Assembly: GCA_001898485.1 (NCBI GenBank)
Contig: MKTY01000020.1
Location: 372,001-436,000, forward strand
Direction of reading: 5' to 3'
Length of the DNA stretch: 64,000 nucleotides
DNA from: Sphingobacteriales bacterium 46-32
GTDB lineage: Bacteria > Bacteroidota > Bacteroidia > Chitinophagales > Chitinophagaceae
The notes under the pieces were generated by a model, which saw only the letters and a list, made by a program, of their open reading frames with translations, had not been told where the DNA came from and did not search any database. Below are positions 1 to 8,315 of the stretch, one piece after another (the first letter of the stretch is position 1; every line of letters starts with the position of its first letter). The position numbers were made by a program, and so were the translations under genes.

Positions 1-731
1 CCCTGCACATAGCTGGCTGCTGCAGAGGCCAGGAATACCGTAGCGCCTTTCAGGTCATCAGCTTCGCCCCAGCGGCCGGCGGGTATCCGATCGAGGATCG
101 ATTTGCTTCGAACCGGATCATTCCGCAAAGCTTCGGTATTGTCGGTAGCAATATAACCTGGAGCAATTCCATTTACATTCACTCCTTTGCCAGCCCACTC
201 GTTGGCCAGTGCTTTTACAAGACTGGCTATTGCCCCTTTGCTGGCAGCATAGCCGGGCACATTAATACCGCCCTGGAAGCTGAGCAGTGAGCAGGTGAAA
301 ATGATTTTACCCCCGCCCTGTTCCAGCATTCGTTTACCTATTTCGCGTGCCAGTATAAACGGCGTGTCGAGATTGATAGAAAGCACCTGATCCCAGTCTG
401 CATCGGGATGCTCGGCAGCGGGAGCCCGTTTGATGGTGCCGGCATTGTTGACCAGGATATCGATACGACTATGTGCTTTTTTTACTTTCTCAATAAATGC
501 GTAGAGACTATCGCGATCGGAAAAATCTGCCTGATAGGGTGTGAATTTACGGCCGAGTACCTGTACTGCTTTTTCTATTTCGCTGCCACTGCTTTCGAGT
601 GAAGCCGATACGCCGATGATGTCTGCTCCGGCTTCTGCCAGGCCTATCGCCATTGCCTTACCTATCCCTCTGTTGCATCCTGTAACCAGTGCCTGTTTGC
701 CTGTGAGATCGAATTGCTGAAGTATTCCCAT
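1..731 (-). CDS. kduD: 2-dehydro-3-deoxy-D-gluconate 5-dehydrogenase (KduD), 3' end outside window
   Basis: Cytoplasmic SDR-family oxidoreductase. KduD interconverts 3-deoxy-D-glycero-2,5-hexodiulosonate and 2-keto-3-deoxygluconate with NAD(H), the last step for unsaturated uronates released by pectate lyase and GH105. About 243 residues are visible against about 253 in the family, so only the last ten or so are missing. Seen: the nucleotide-binding glycine motif TGCNRGIG near the N-terminus, NNAG, the catalytic Ser-Tyr-Lys set (SLLSFQGG, then YAASK) and the KduD-like stretches LSFQGGINVPGYAASK and ILDRIPAGRWG. It lies 10 bp after uxaC and is probably the last visible gene of the GH28-led operon. 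The close resemblance to E. coli KduD argues against a generic SDR. No kduI is in the window; it may lie past the left edge. Confidence 0.88.
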   Translation of the reverse strand, partial: MGILQQFDLTGKQALVTGCNRGIGKAMAIGLAEAGADIIGVSASLESSGSEIEKAVQVLGRKFTPYQADFSDRDSLYAFIEKVKKAHSRIDILVNNAGTIKRAPAAEHPDADWDQVLSINLDTPFILAREIGKRMLEQGGGKIIFTCSLLSFQGGINVPGYAASKGAIASLVKALANEWAGKGVNVNGIAPGYIATDNTEALRNDPVRSKSILDRIPAGRWGEADDLKGATVFLASAAASYVQ

Positions 732-741
732 ATTTTTTGAA

Positions 742-2184
742 TTAAACGGTAGCCTTGTTCAGGCCTGCCGTCTGGCTATTGAGTTGCCAGTTGAAATAAT
801 TTTTATTGTTGTTATAGCAAATATCCTGGATCACTTTACCTACCCATGGCAGATCGTTGGGCAATTCGCCCTGCTCGATTTCTTCGCCAAACAGGTCACA
901 CAAAATCCGGCGGAAATATTCATGGCGGGGGAACGAAAGAAAGCTGCGCGAATCGGTGAGCATACCCACAAACCGGCTCAGCAGTCCCATATTTGAGAGC
1001 GTATTGATCTGTTTGATCATACCGTCTTTCTGATCAAGAAACCACCAGCCCGAACCCCACTGAATTTTACCTGCCACAGAACCGTCATTGAAATTGCCGA
1101 TCATAGTGGCAAAAAGGGCGTTGTCAGACGGGTTGAGGTTATAGATAATGGTGCGGGCGAGTTTGTTGTTGGTATCGAGCTTATCGAGAAAGCGGGCCAG
1201 GCTGCGTCCCTGTTTGAAGTCGCCCATTGAGTCCCAGCCGGTGTCTGGACCCAGCTCCTGCATCATACGGGAGTTGTTGTTGCGCATAGCACCCAGGTGA
1301 AACTGCTGCACCCAACCTTTTTCCCAATCCCATTCTGCAAAATGAATCAGCATGGCTGAACGAAATTTGCGTTGCTCCGCTTCATTGAGCTCTTTACCGC
1401 CATGTATCTTATGAAAAATGGCATCAATCTCAGACCCGGTAAAATCATCGGCATAGATTTCTTCGAGACCATGATCAGATACCATGCAACCCATAGATGC
1501 AAAAAAGTCATGCCGGTTCTGAAGCGCATACAGAAAATCGTCGAAGGATGAAATAGCAATATTTGTAGCAGCCTCCAGTTTACGTACATAATTATTAAAC
1601 ACCTTTGGCTGGCTTACCTGCATAGCCATATCAGGGCGGAAAGCCGGCAATACGGGTATTTCAAAACCATCTTCCTGTATTTGCTTATGAAATTCGAGTG
1701 AATCGACTGGGTCATCGGTAGTACAAACCAGTTTCACATTCATCATGCGCAGCAACTGGCGAACGGAATGCGAGGGTGATTGCAGCATCTCTGTACACTG
1801 ATCGTAGATACGACCTGCACTTTCCGGGTTCAGTATTTCTGTGATGCCAAAATAACGCTGCAATTCGAGGTGCGTCCAGTGATAAAGCGGGTTGCGCAGT
1901 GTATAAGGAACCGTTTCGGCCCAGCGCTGAAACTTATCGCGGTCAGGCTGGTTGCCCGTGCAATAGCTTTCGTCTATACCATTGGTACGCATCGCTCTCC
2001 ACTTGTAATGATCGCCGTACAGCCATGCCTGGGTAAGATTGCCAAACTGTTTGTCTTCAGCAATCTGCTGGGGAGGCAGGTGATTGTGATAATCGATCAC
2101 AGGCATCTGTTTAGCATATTCATGATAGAGCTGCTGGGCAGTTTTGGTTCGCAGCAGAAAATTTTCGTCTAAAAATTTTTTCAT
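742..2184 (-). CDS. uxaC: Glucuronate/galacturonate isomerase UxaC
   Basis: Converts D-galacturonate to D-tagaturonate (and D-glucuronate to D-fructuronate), the first cytoplasmic step for monomers freed by the polygalacturonase. The 480-residue length fits the uronate isomerase family, an amidohydrolase-fold TIM barrel. Residues 31-36 read DYHNHL, the N-terminal metal-binding His-x-His motif, and typical family segments follow (GDHYKWRAMR; CTTDDPVDSLEFH; ETNWEG is absent here, as expected). It starts at an ATG 32 bp after the uxaA stop and precedes kduD by 10 bp. With uxaB and uxaA it gives the full three-step route from galacturonate to 2-keto-3-deoxygluconate. Confidence 0.95.
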   Translation of the reverse strand: MKKFLDENFLLRTKTAQQLYHEYAKQMPVIDYHNHLPPQQIAEDKQFGNLTQAWLYGDHYKWRAMRTNGIDESYCTGNQPDRDKFQRWAETVPYTLRNPLYHWTHLELQRYFGITEILNPESAGRIYDQCTEMLQSPSHSVRQLLRMMNVKLVCTTDDPVDSLEFHKQIQEDGFEIPVLPAFRPDMAMQVSQPKVFNNYVRKLEAATNIAISSFDDFLYALQNRHDFFASMGCMVSDHGLEEIYADDFTGSEIDAIFHKIHGGKELNEAEQRKFRSAMLIHFAEWDWEKGWVQQFHLGAMRNNNSRMMQELGPDTGWDSMGDFKQGRSLARFLDKLDTNNKLARTIIYNLNPSDNALFATMIGNFNDGSVAGKIQWGSGWWFLDQKDGMIKQINTLSNMGLLSRFVGMLTDSRSFLSFPRHEYFRRILCDLFGEEIEQGELPNDLPWVGKVIQDICYNNNKNYFNWQLNSQTAGLNKATV

Positions 2185-2216
2185 AACAACCGTTTAGGTT
2201 CTGATAAATGTCTGGG

Positions 2217-3860
2217 TCAAAGTGATACACCACGTTTCCAGGGAATAAAGTCATCCTGATTCAGCTGAACAGCTTTGGGAATCACTTCACCGCTGGCAGC
2301 CTTTATACAATACTCCAGTATTTCGGCACCCATTTCAGCAATGGTTTTTTCGCCATCAATGATAGGGCCTGTATTAATGTCAATGATATCGGCCATGCGG
2401 GTTGCAAGTGTCGTATTGGTAGCAACCTTGATGGTGGGACAAACCGGATTGCCCGTAGGTGTTCCCAGGCCGGTAGTAAATAAAATGAGCGTGGCTCCAC
2501 TGGCTGCTTTGCCGGTAGTAGCTTCTACATCATTGCCGGGTGTACATACGAGGTTGAGACCTGCATGAGTGGCTGGTTCGGTATAGTCGAGCACATCTTC
2601 TACCGGCGAAGTGCCTCCTTTTTTGGCAGCACCCGTACTCTTAATAGCATCTGTAATGAGACCATCGCGGATATTGCCGGGTGAGGGATTCATATGAAAA
2701 CCTGAACCGGCCCGGTGTGCGGCATCATTATAAGTGGTCATGAGGTGAATAAACTTGCGGGCTGCAGCTTCATTGCGCGTACGGTCAATCAGCTCTTGTT
2801 CTGCACCGCAGAGTTCGGGAAATTCTGCCAGCAATATCTTTCCTCCCAGTGCCACTACCAGGTCGCTGCAATAACCCACGGCGGGATTGGCAGAGATGCC
2901 GCTGAAACCATCGCTGCCGCCACATTTCACCCCAATTACCAGTTTGTCGAGCGTAGCTGGTTTACGTTCAATTTTGTTTATTTCAATCAGTCCGAGAAAT
3001 GTCTGACGGATGGCTTCGGTAATGAGTTGCTCTTCGCTTTGCGATTGTTGCTGCTCAAATATGAGCATCGGCTTATCAAAATTTGGATTCCGCTCTTTGA
3101 GTGCATCGAGCAGTTCGCGTGTCTGCAGGTGCTGACAGCCCAGGCTCATTATAGTCACGCCAGCCACATTCGGATGGTCGGCATAGGCAGCCAGCAATTT
3201 CCCCAGTACTTCAGCATCCTGGCGGGTGCCGCCACAGCCTCCCTGATGATTCAGGAATTTAATACCGTCTACGTTTTTAAAAATGCGGTTGGCCGGCACT
3301 ACGGCTTCCCGAATGTCGAGTGTAGCTGCCGCAACGTCTGCTCCCTGCTGATATAATCTCAGCAGTTCTTTTGTTTTCTGTTTATACTTATCAGTAACCG
3401 CATAGCCCAGTTCATTGTGCAGCGCTTCACGGATCACATCAAGATTTCTGTTTTCACAAAAAACGGTCGGAATAAACAGCCAGTAGTTGGCTGTACCTAC
3501 TCTGCCATCTGACCGGTGGTAGCCATTAAATGTACGTCCTCTGAATGCTGATACATCCGGCGCCTGCCAGTGATATTGAAAAGGACGGTATACAAAGGGA
3601 TCTGCTTCATGTTTTGTATTGGCCGTGGTCATCAATCCACCTTCCGGTACATCATTTTGCATCCGCCCCACCGTTACGCCGTACATAATCACCCGGTCGC
3701 CCTGTTTCATTGATGTGGTGAAAAACTTATGTTTCGCCGGTATATCCTCTGTCAGCGTGTACTTACGGCCTTCATATTCCACTACACTTCCTTTTGCCAG
3801 CGATTGTAATGCCACCAGCACATTGTCAGCCTCATGCACTTTCAACACTATATGTTTCAT
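2217..3860 (-). CDS. uxaA: Altronate dehydratase UxaA (SAF domain plus catalytic domain)
   Basis: Dehydrates D-altronate to 2-keto-3-deoxygluconate. The 547-residue protein keeps the two-part layout of the family in one chain: an N-terminal SAF domain of about 95 residues and a C-terminal galactarate dehydratase/altronate hydrolase domain. Seen motifs are GGCGGTRQD, MSLGCQHLQTRE and VGVKCGGSDGFSG, the last matching the conserved cysteine/glycine-rich metal site. The ATG directly abuts the uxaB stop (TAG then ATG), so the two are almost certainly translationally coupled. Full length and in frame, with no sign of damage. Confidence 0.95.
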   Translation of the reverse strand: MKHIVLKVHEADNVLVALQSLAKGSVVEYEGRKYTLTEDIPAKHKFFTTSMKQGDRVIMYGVTVGRMQNDVPEGGLMTTANTKHEADPFVYRPFQYHWQAPDVSAFRGRTFNGYHRSDGRVGTANYWLFIPTVFCENRNLDVIREALHNELGYAVTDKYKQKTKELLRLYQQGADVAAATLDIREAVVPANRIFKNVDGIKFLNHQGGCGGTRQDAEVLGKLLAAYADHPNVAGVTIMSLGCQHLQTRELLDALKERNPNFDKPMLIFEQQQSQSEEQLITEAIRQTFLGLIEINKIERKPATLDKLVIGVKCGGSDGFSGISANPAVGYCSDLVVALGGKILLAEFPELCGAEQELIDRTRNEAAARKFIHLMTTYNDAAHRAGSGFHMNPSPGNIRDGLITDAIKSTGAAKKGGTSPVEDVLDYTEPATHAGLNLVCTPGNDVEATTGKAASGATLILFTTGLGTPTGNPVCPTIKVATNTTLATRMADIIDINTGPIIDGEKTIAEMGAEILEYCIKAASGEVIPKAVQLNQDDFIPWKRGVSL

Positions 3861-5387
3861 CTATACAAGTGATTTATTTAAATATTCGATAGTCAGCAAT
3901 GCGGCAGGATCACCTTCCTGCAATTGCAGCAGGTCTTCTGTAACCTGTGCCTCAAAGCCCGGTAAGGTTGCCAGATCTGTACCCCACAATTCTGCATGGC
4001 TCAACACAGCATGCACCAGATCACGTCCGCTTATCAATGCCCATTTTTCCGCAAAGAAATCAGCATGTTCATCCTGGATGGTGTAGCTGCGGCCATTCCA
4101 CTTGCCTGTAAAGTTGCCATCCGGCTGCTCCTGCACACACATGAGCCGGATATATGCAGCAAAACCCAGGGCCATACAAACCGGCACCTTATTGTGCTGT
4201 TGATAATAACGCAGCAGCAAAGGTATATTTCTCATGCGCATTTTGGCGGTATAGTTCAGCGCTATGCTCAGCCAGCGGTGTTCGAGAAAAGGATTACGGA
4301 AACGGTCGAGTACCGAGTTGGCAAACGCGCAGGCTTCATTGTAACTGGCCAGCGTACTGTCTATTGACTCAGCTATTTCAAGAATAACCAACCTGCGTAC
4401 AAATCCAGCCATAGCCTCATCATGCATGGCTTCTTTTACAGAAATAAAGCCGTTGAGATGAGCCAGGGCGCAGGTAAATGTATGGGCGCCGTTTAACAGG
4501 CGCAGTTTAAGTTCACGAAATTTTTCAATATCAGGGGCTATTACTACCCGGTTATCGGCAGTAGCAAATGACAATAGCTCCTTTACACGGGCAGATCCCG
4601 ATTCGATCGCCCAAAGGGCAAATGGCTCGGCTGTGATCATAAGCTCATCCGTATAGCCCAGGCGTTGCTCAAGCTGGGTCTGTTCAGCTGCAGGCAATTT
4701 GCCCGGCACGATTCGATCTACCAGTGTATTACAAAAATGATTGGCTTCGGTCAGCCATTGTATAAAATCATTGCCCAACTGATTGAAAACTGCCAGCTCA
4801 ATTACTATGCTTCGCAGGCGGCTACCATTATCTGCCAGCAGTTCTGTAGGCACGATCACCATACCACTATCTGCAGAGCCGCCCAGCGCGCGAAAACGTT
4901 CATACAGGAATGCCAGGAGTTTACCGGGAAAAGACTCGGGCACACGGCCCACTACCTGCTCCTGCACCAGCACAATGCCTACTTCTGTTGTATTGGATAC
5001 AACCACCTGCATATGTGGTGATGCCGCGCAGGCCAGTACATCCTGCCATTGCTGACTGGCAGACAGCACACGGCTTATAGCAGCGTTGACAACAAAAGTT
5101 TCTACTTTATGATCATTCTCAATACCACGGATGCAGGTAGTGAATAAACTGTCCTGTTCTGCAAAAGCGTCTGCAGCACCCTGGGTAGTCGACTTTACCA
5201 CTACTATACGCCCGTTGAAAATACCGTTGTTATTCGCCTTATTGATAAAATAATCGGGTAGTCCCCGCAGCAATACACCGGTGCCGAATTGCAACACACG
5301 TTCCGGCAGATCAAATACCCCGGCAACCGGCAATTCCAGCTCCGGTTGCGGAGGTATCTGTGTAAGATTTTGTTTGTTTAATTGCAT
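3861..5387 (-). CDS. uxaB: Tagaturonate reductase UxaB
   Basis: NADH-dependent reductase turning D-tagaturonate into D-altronate. About 508 residues. The N-terminal Rossmann segment contains LQFGTGVLLRGL. The C-terminal half has KLRLLNGAHT, the lysine / N-G-x-H signature of the mannitol dehydrogenase (polyol-type long-chain dehydrogenase) family. I chose the ATG at 5387; a GTG one codon upstream would place the ribosome site inside the start. A strong AAGGAGG lies 4 bases before the ATG and runs into the stop codon of the preceding pectinesterase gene. Order uxaB-uxaA-uxaC downstream of the exported enzymes shows one operon from polymer to central metabolite. Confidence 0.93.
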   Translation of the reverse strand: MQLNKQNLTQIPPQPELELPVAGVFDLPERVLQFGTGVLLRGLPDYFINKANNNGIFNGRIVVVKSTTQGAADAFAEQDSLFTTCIRGIENDHKVETFVVNAAISRVLSASQQWQDVLACAASPHMQVVVSNTTEVGIVLVQEQVVGRVPESFPGKLLAFLYERFRALGGSADSGMVIVPTELLADNGSRLRSIVIELAVFNQLGNDFIQWLTEANHFCNTLVDRIVPGKLPAAEQTQLEQRLGYTDELMITAEPFALWAIESGSARVKELLSFATADNRVVIAPDIEKFRELKLRLLNGAHTFTCALAHLNGFISVKEAMHDEAMAGFVRRLVILEIAESIDSTLASYNEACAFANSVLDRFRNPFLEHRWLSIALNYTAKMRMRNIPLLLRYYQQHNKVPVCMALGFAAYIRLMCVQEQPDGNFTGKWNGRSYTIQDEHADFFAEKWALISGRDLVHAVLSHAELWGTDLATLPGFEAQVTEDLLQLQEGDPAALLTIEYLNKSLV

Positions 5388-5391
5388 CACA

Positions 5392-5398
5392 CCTCCTT
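5392..5398 (-). promoter_or_regulatory. Strong Shine-Dalgarno site before uxaB
   Basis: AAGGAGG on the minus strand, four bases from the uxaB ATG and touching the upstream TGA. Such strong sites are uncommon in Bacteroidota, whose leaders usually lack them. It supports the ATG at 5387 as the start and may boost the cytoplasmic enzymes relative to the exported ones. Confidence 0.6.
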
Positions 5399-6405
5399 CA
5401 GTTTTCTTCGGGATTCCAGCTTTTGCCGAATACCCATTTTACAGTAATATCAGTAGCCTTAAGGCCCGACGGCAGATTATCGCGGTACCAGCTAAAATCT
5501 TTTCCTCCTTCGCGGTGGCACCCGGTATAATAAACCCGGTGGCCCCAGTTGAATGCTGCGGGGTTGCTAACCCTGTAGATAGCCGAGTCGCGCATGTTGG
5601 CGGCAAATACGCAACCAACGAGGTAAAACTGTGCATCGCGATGATAGCGGCCCAGCAGGAAGTTGTCGTATCCGCTGAACCGGCAATTTTTCAATACTGT
5701 CTTCGCATCAGCTACAGCAGAGCCATCATGCCAGATGGCAGCAGTGCCTCCATGTGCGATGAAATGACAGTTTTCGGCCCAGGCCCATCCACGGGGACAA
5801 TAGAGATCCACTCCTCCTTCCATAATGCAGTCCTTAAAATACCATTGCCCATTCTTTACCTCCCATGGACTCACTGTATCGCCACCCCTGGAAATAAAGT
5901 GACAGTTAATTGCCTTCAACCGTGTAACATTTAGGGTACGTAAAGCCATTTGATGGCCATCGGTACGAATTACCCGTTTTGCACCTGCAGTATCTAATGG
6001 GCAGCTTACGATCCGCTCATCAGGGTTTTCCATTGCATATGTATTACTGACCGTCAGGTTTTTCAGCGCTATATCGTCGGCGCCTACATTGATCGTGGCC
6101 ACACCCCAGTCATCCAGGTGACTGCAACGCCACTCATCTCTTGCAATGGATGCCTGCAGTATTGTTTCTTCGCGGCTCTCGCCCTCCAGTATCACTTGTG
6201 GTTTTTCGATATAAATCTTTTCACGATATATTCCTTTGCGGATATAAATGGTTCGTGGCGATGATGCTTTTGCCGGCAAGCTGTTGAGCGCACCCTGCAA
6301 CGTCTTAAAATCGCCCGAGCCATCTGCCGCAACTATTATCCGCTGCTGTGCCATCAGGGGCAGCATGGTAATAGTCAGTACCGATATGAGGACCTGTTTT
6401 CTCAT
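5398..6405 (-). CDS. Divergent exported pectinesterase-like protein (CE8 type)
   Basis: 335 residues with an N-terminal signal peptide ending near MAQQ. The fold is predicted to be a right-handed beta-helix of the pectin methylesterase family: AADGSGDFKTLQGAL and YIRKGIYREKIYIEKP are the usual N-terminal hallmarks. The active site is only partly canonical. The first Gln (GHQMALR), the Asp in RGGDT, the Asp in GGVDLY and the Arg in LLGRY are present. The usual QD pair has become GD, DFIFG is DLYCPRG and the LGRPW Trp is missing. It may act on another ester or bind differently; this is inference. It overlaps the GH105 stop by four bases (ATGA). A fully canonical CE8 is at 10536-11510, so the two are not redundant copies. 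Confidence 0.82.
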   Translation of the reverse strand: MRKQVLISVLTITMLPLMAQQRIIVAADGSGDFKTLQGALNSLPAKASSPRTIYIRKGIYREKIYIEKPQVILEGESREETILQASIARDEWRCSHLDDWGVATINVGADDIALKNLTVSNTYAMENPDERIVSCPLDTAGAKRVIRTDGHQMALRTLNVTRLKAINCHFISRGGDTVSPWEVKNGQWYFKDCIMEGGVDLYCPRGWAWAENCHFIAHGGTAAIWHDGSAVADAKTVLKNCRFSGYDNFLLGRYHRDAQFYLVGCVFAANMRDSAIYRVSNPAAFNWGHRVYYTGCHREGGKDFSWYRDNLPSGLKATDITVKWVFGKSWNPEEN

Positions 6406-8309
6406 TTCTTTGCCTGCTTCAGCAGCCAGTAAGCCAGGTCATCTGCTGCGCCCAGGTTATCAAAACTGGCAGGCAGTCTGCGCCCATCCACATACTCGTT
6501 GTATAACCAGGGATCACCTACCACCAGCACCCTGCCTTTTCCATAAGTTGCCACTGCCATGATTACACCGTCTTTATCTTCTATCAGAGCTTTGGCCGGT
6601 GCCTTTACCGACAATGCGCTGATCTCTTTCAAAAACATGCGGCGCTGTTTAAATACAGCATTGTGTGCGGGCACAGTTACCTCACCCATCGAAAACACAT
6701 CGTCTTTCACCATATTGCGGCTCACATCGGTAAAACTGATGCCGAATTTTCCGGCCAGCAGGTTGAACTGTTTCAACTCGCAGTTGGCACTGTCGTTACC
6801 CATCAGCAGCAATACTCCACCAGCCTTCACCCAATTGCTGATCACGGTAGCATACTCCGGCGTCATATAGTTGGGCTGCGGATTATCTTTTACATGATCA
6901 GGATCTACAATGATATACACACTGGCTTTACGCAGGTTTTCTGCGGTTGGCGCTACATCAAGATTGGCCAGTTTTGCACCATACTTGTTAAATCTGTTAC
7001 CGAAAAACGCAAAACCCGGGTGTGACCATTCTGTCCAGGTATAATGCCAGTAATCGTTTTTACCACCGGCATCTTTTCTCTTTTCACTGTTGAAAAAACG
7101 ATCGAGCAATACTGTTTTACCTGCACCTGTTTTTGGTGCTTCGAGCAACTCCATTTCTGTGGCACACAAAATGAATGCGCCTATCCCTTTCGGATCATTC
7201 ACTACCACCGGCTCGCTCATGTAATAAGAAAAACTTCCATCGCGATAAGGAGTGCCGCCAAGTCCGGATACACTCACCGTACCTTTCAGATCGAGCTGGT
7301 CGCCATTGTGCTGAAGAAATTCTTTTTTTATTCCTTCATAACCTTTGCGTGCTTTGACCAGGTACGATGCGGGCAGGTACCCCTTACGCACACCTTTAGC
7401 CACCGTATAAACAAGCATAGCAGAGGCAGATGCTTCGTGATAGTTGCCCGTCTCACGCGGCTTATCGGGTATATCATACCAGAGCCCTGAAACAGGATCC
7501 TGCACATTCGTCACCGCTTTTGCAAAACGTTGCAGAATGGCCTTCATCGTATCGCGGCCCGCATAAGTATCGGGAAAATAATCAAGCGCATCTACGAGTG
7601 CCATACCATACCAGCCCAGTGCGCGCCCCCAGATATTGGGAGAGTGGCCTGTTTGTTTATCTGCCCACTGTTGTGCCCGGCTTTCATCCCAGCCATGATA
7701 CAGCAAGCCTGTTTTGGGATCGCGTGCGTTACGTTCCATCAACGAAAACTGCCGGGTGATATCTGCAAAAGCCGTATCATCATGAAAAATGCTGGCATAC
7801 TCCGCATAAAACGGTTGCCCCATATATAGTCCGTCGAGCCACATCTGGGAAGGATAAATCTTTTTGTGCCAGAAGCCACCGGCCGAGGTGCGGGGGTGTG
7901 TACGCAACTGGTCGCGCAGCAAGGTAGCCGCCTTGCGGTATTTATCTTTACCTGTTACCTGAAACAGCAACAGCAACAGTTTGCCATTGTTGACATGATC
8001 AATATTGTATTCTTCCGCTTTATATCCTTTAATACTACCATCGTTCTGCACATAAAAATCCATGCTACGCTGAATGTAGTCAAACCATTTCCCCTCACCT
8101 GTTTGTTTCCAGATAGCCTCCACCCCTTTCAATATTACACCCTGATCGTACCGCCATTTGGCCACTTTATCATTTTGCAATAAAAAAGAATCCGGCCATA
8201 GCTGCATGGCCGTGCGGGCCATCTGCTGCGAGAGTGGTGCAGGGGATGTTTGCCGTGCAATGCCCGTCATTACCATCATTGTACATCCTATCCAAAACAA
8301 ATACTTCAT
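6402..8309 (-). CDS. GH105 unsaturated uronyl hydrolase with C-terminal extra domain
   Basis: 635 residues with a signal peptide (cleavage near ARQTSP). Residues about 25-375 form the GH105 (alpha/alpha)6 barrel of YteR/YesR-type enzymes, which remove the 4,5-unsaturated uronic acid from the non-reducing end of lyase products. MWLDGLYMGQPF carries the expected catalytic Asp (about residue 159); GRALGWYGMALVDAL and HEASASAM are further family motifs. GH105 enzymes are usually about 350-400 residues. The extra C-terminal part holds an alpha/beta domain (VIIVDPDHV-like and GGVLLLMGNDS segments), resembling a DUF4350/ThuA-like fold of unknown role. Gene order GH28-GH105-CE8 with short spacings and overlaps indicates co-transcription. 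Confidence 0.9.
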   Translation of the reverse strand: MKYLFWIGCTMMVMTGIARQTSPAPLSQQMARTAMQLWPDSFLLQNDKVAKWRYDQGVILKGVEAIWKQTGEGKWFDYIQRSMDFYVQNDGSIKGYKAEEYNIDHVNNGKLLLLLFQVTGKDKYRKAATLLRDQLRTHPRTSAGGFWHKKIYPSQMWLDGLYMGQPFYAEYASIFHDDTAFADITRQFSLMERNARDPKTGLLYHGWDESRAQQWADKQTGHSPNIWGRALGWYGMALVDALDYFPDTYAGRDTMKAILQRFAKAVTNVQDPVSGLWYDIPDKPRETGNYHEASASAMLVYTVAKGVRKGYLPASYLVKARKGYEGIKKEFLQHNGDQLDLKGTVSVSGLGGTPYRDGSFSYYMSEPVVVNDPKGIGAFILCATEMELLEAPKTGAGKTVLLDRFFNSEKRKDAGGKNDYWHYTWTEWSHPGFAFFGNRFNKYGAKLANLDVAPTAENLRKASVYIIVDPDHVKDNPQPNYMTPEYATVISNWVKAGGVLLLMGNDSANCELKQFNLLAGKFGISFTDVSRNMVKDDVFSMGEVTVPAHNAVFKQRRMFLKEISALSVKAPAKALIEDKDGVIMAVATYGKGRVLVVGDPWLYNEYVDGRRLPASFDNLGAADDLAYWLLKQAKK

Positions 8310-8315
8310 ATCCTG

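Noticed and set aside
2715-3356. Plus-strand reading frame (213 codons) opposite uxaA
   Set aside because: Antisense to a clear, conserved altronate dehydratase; no signal or domain.
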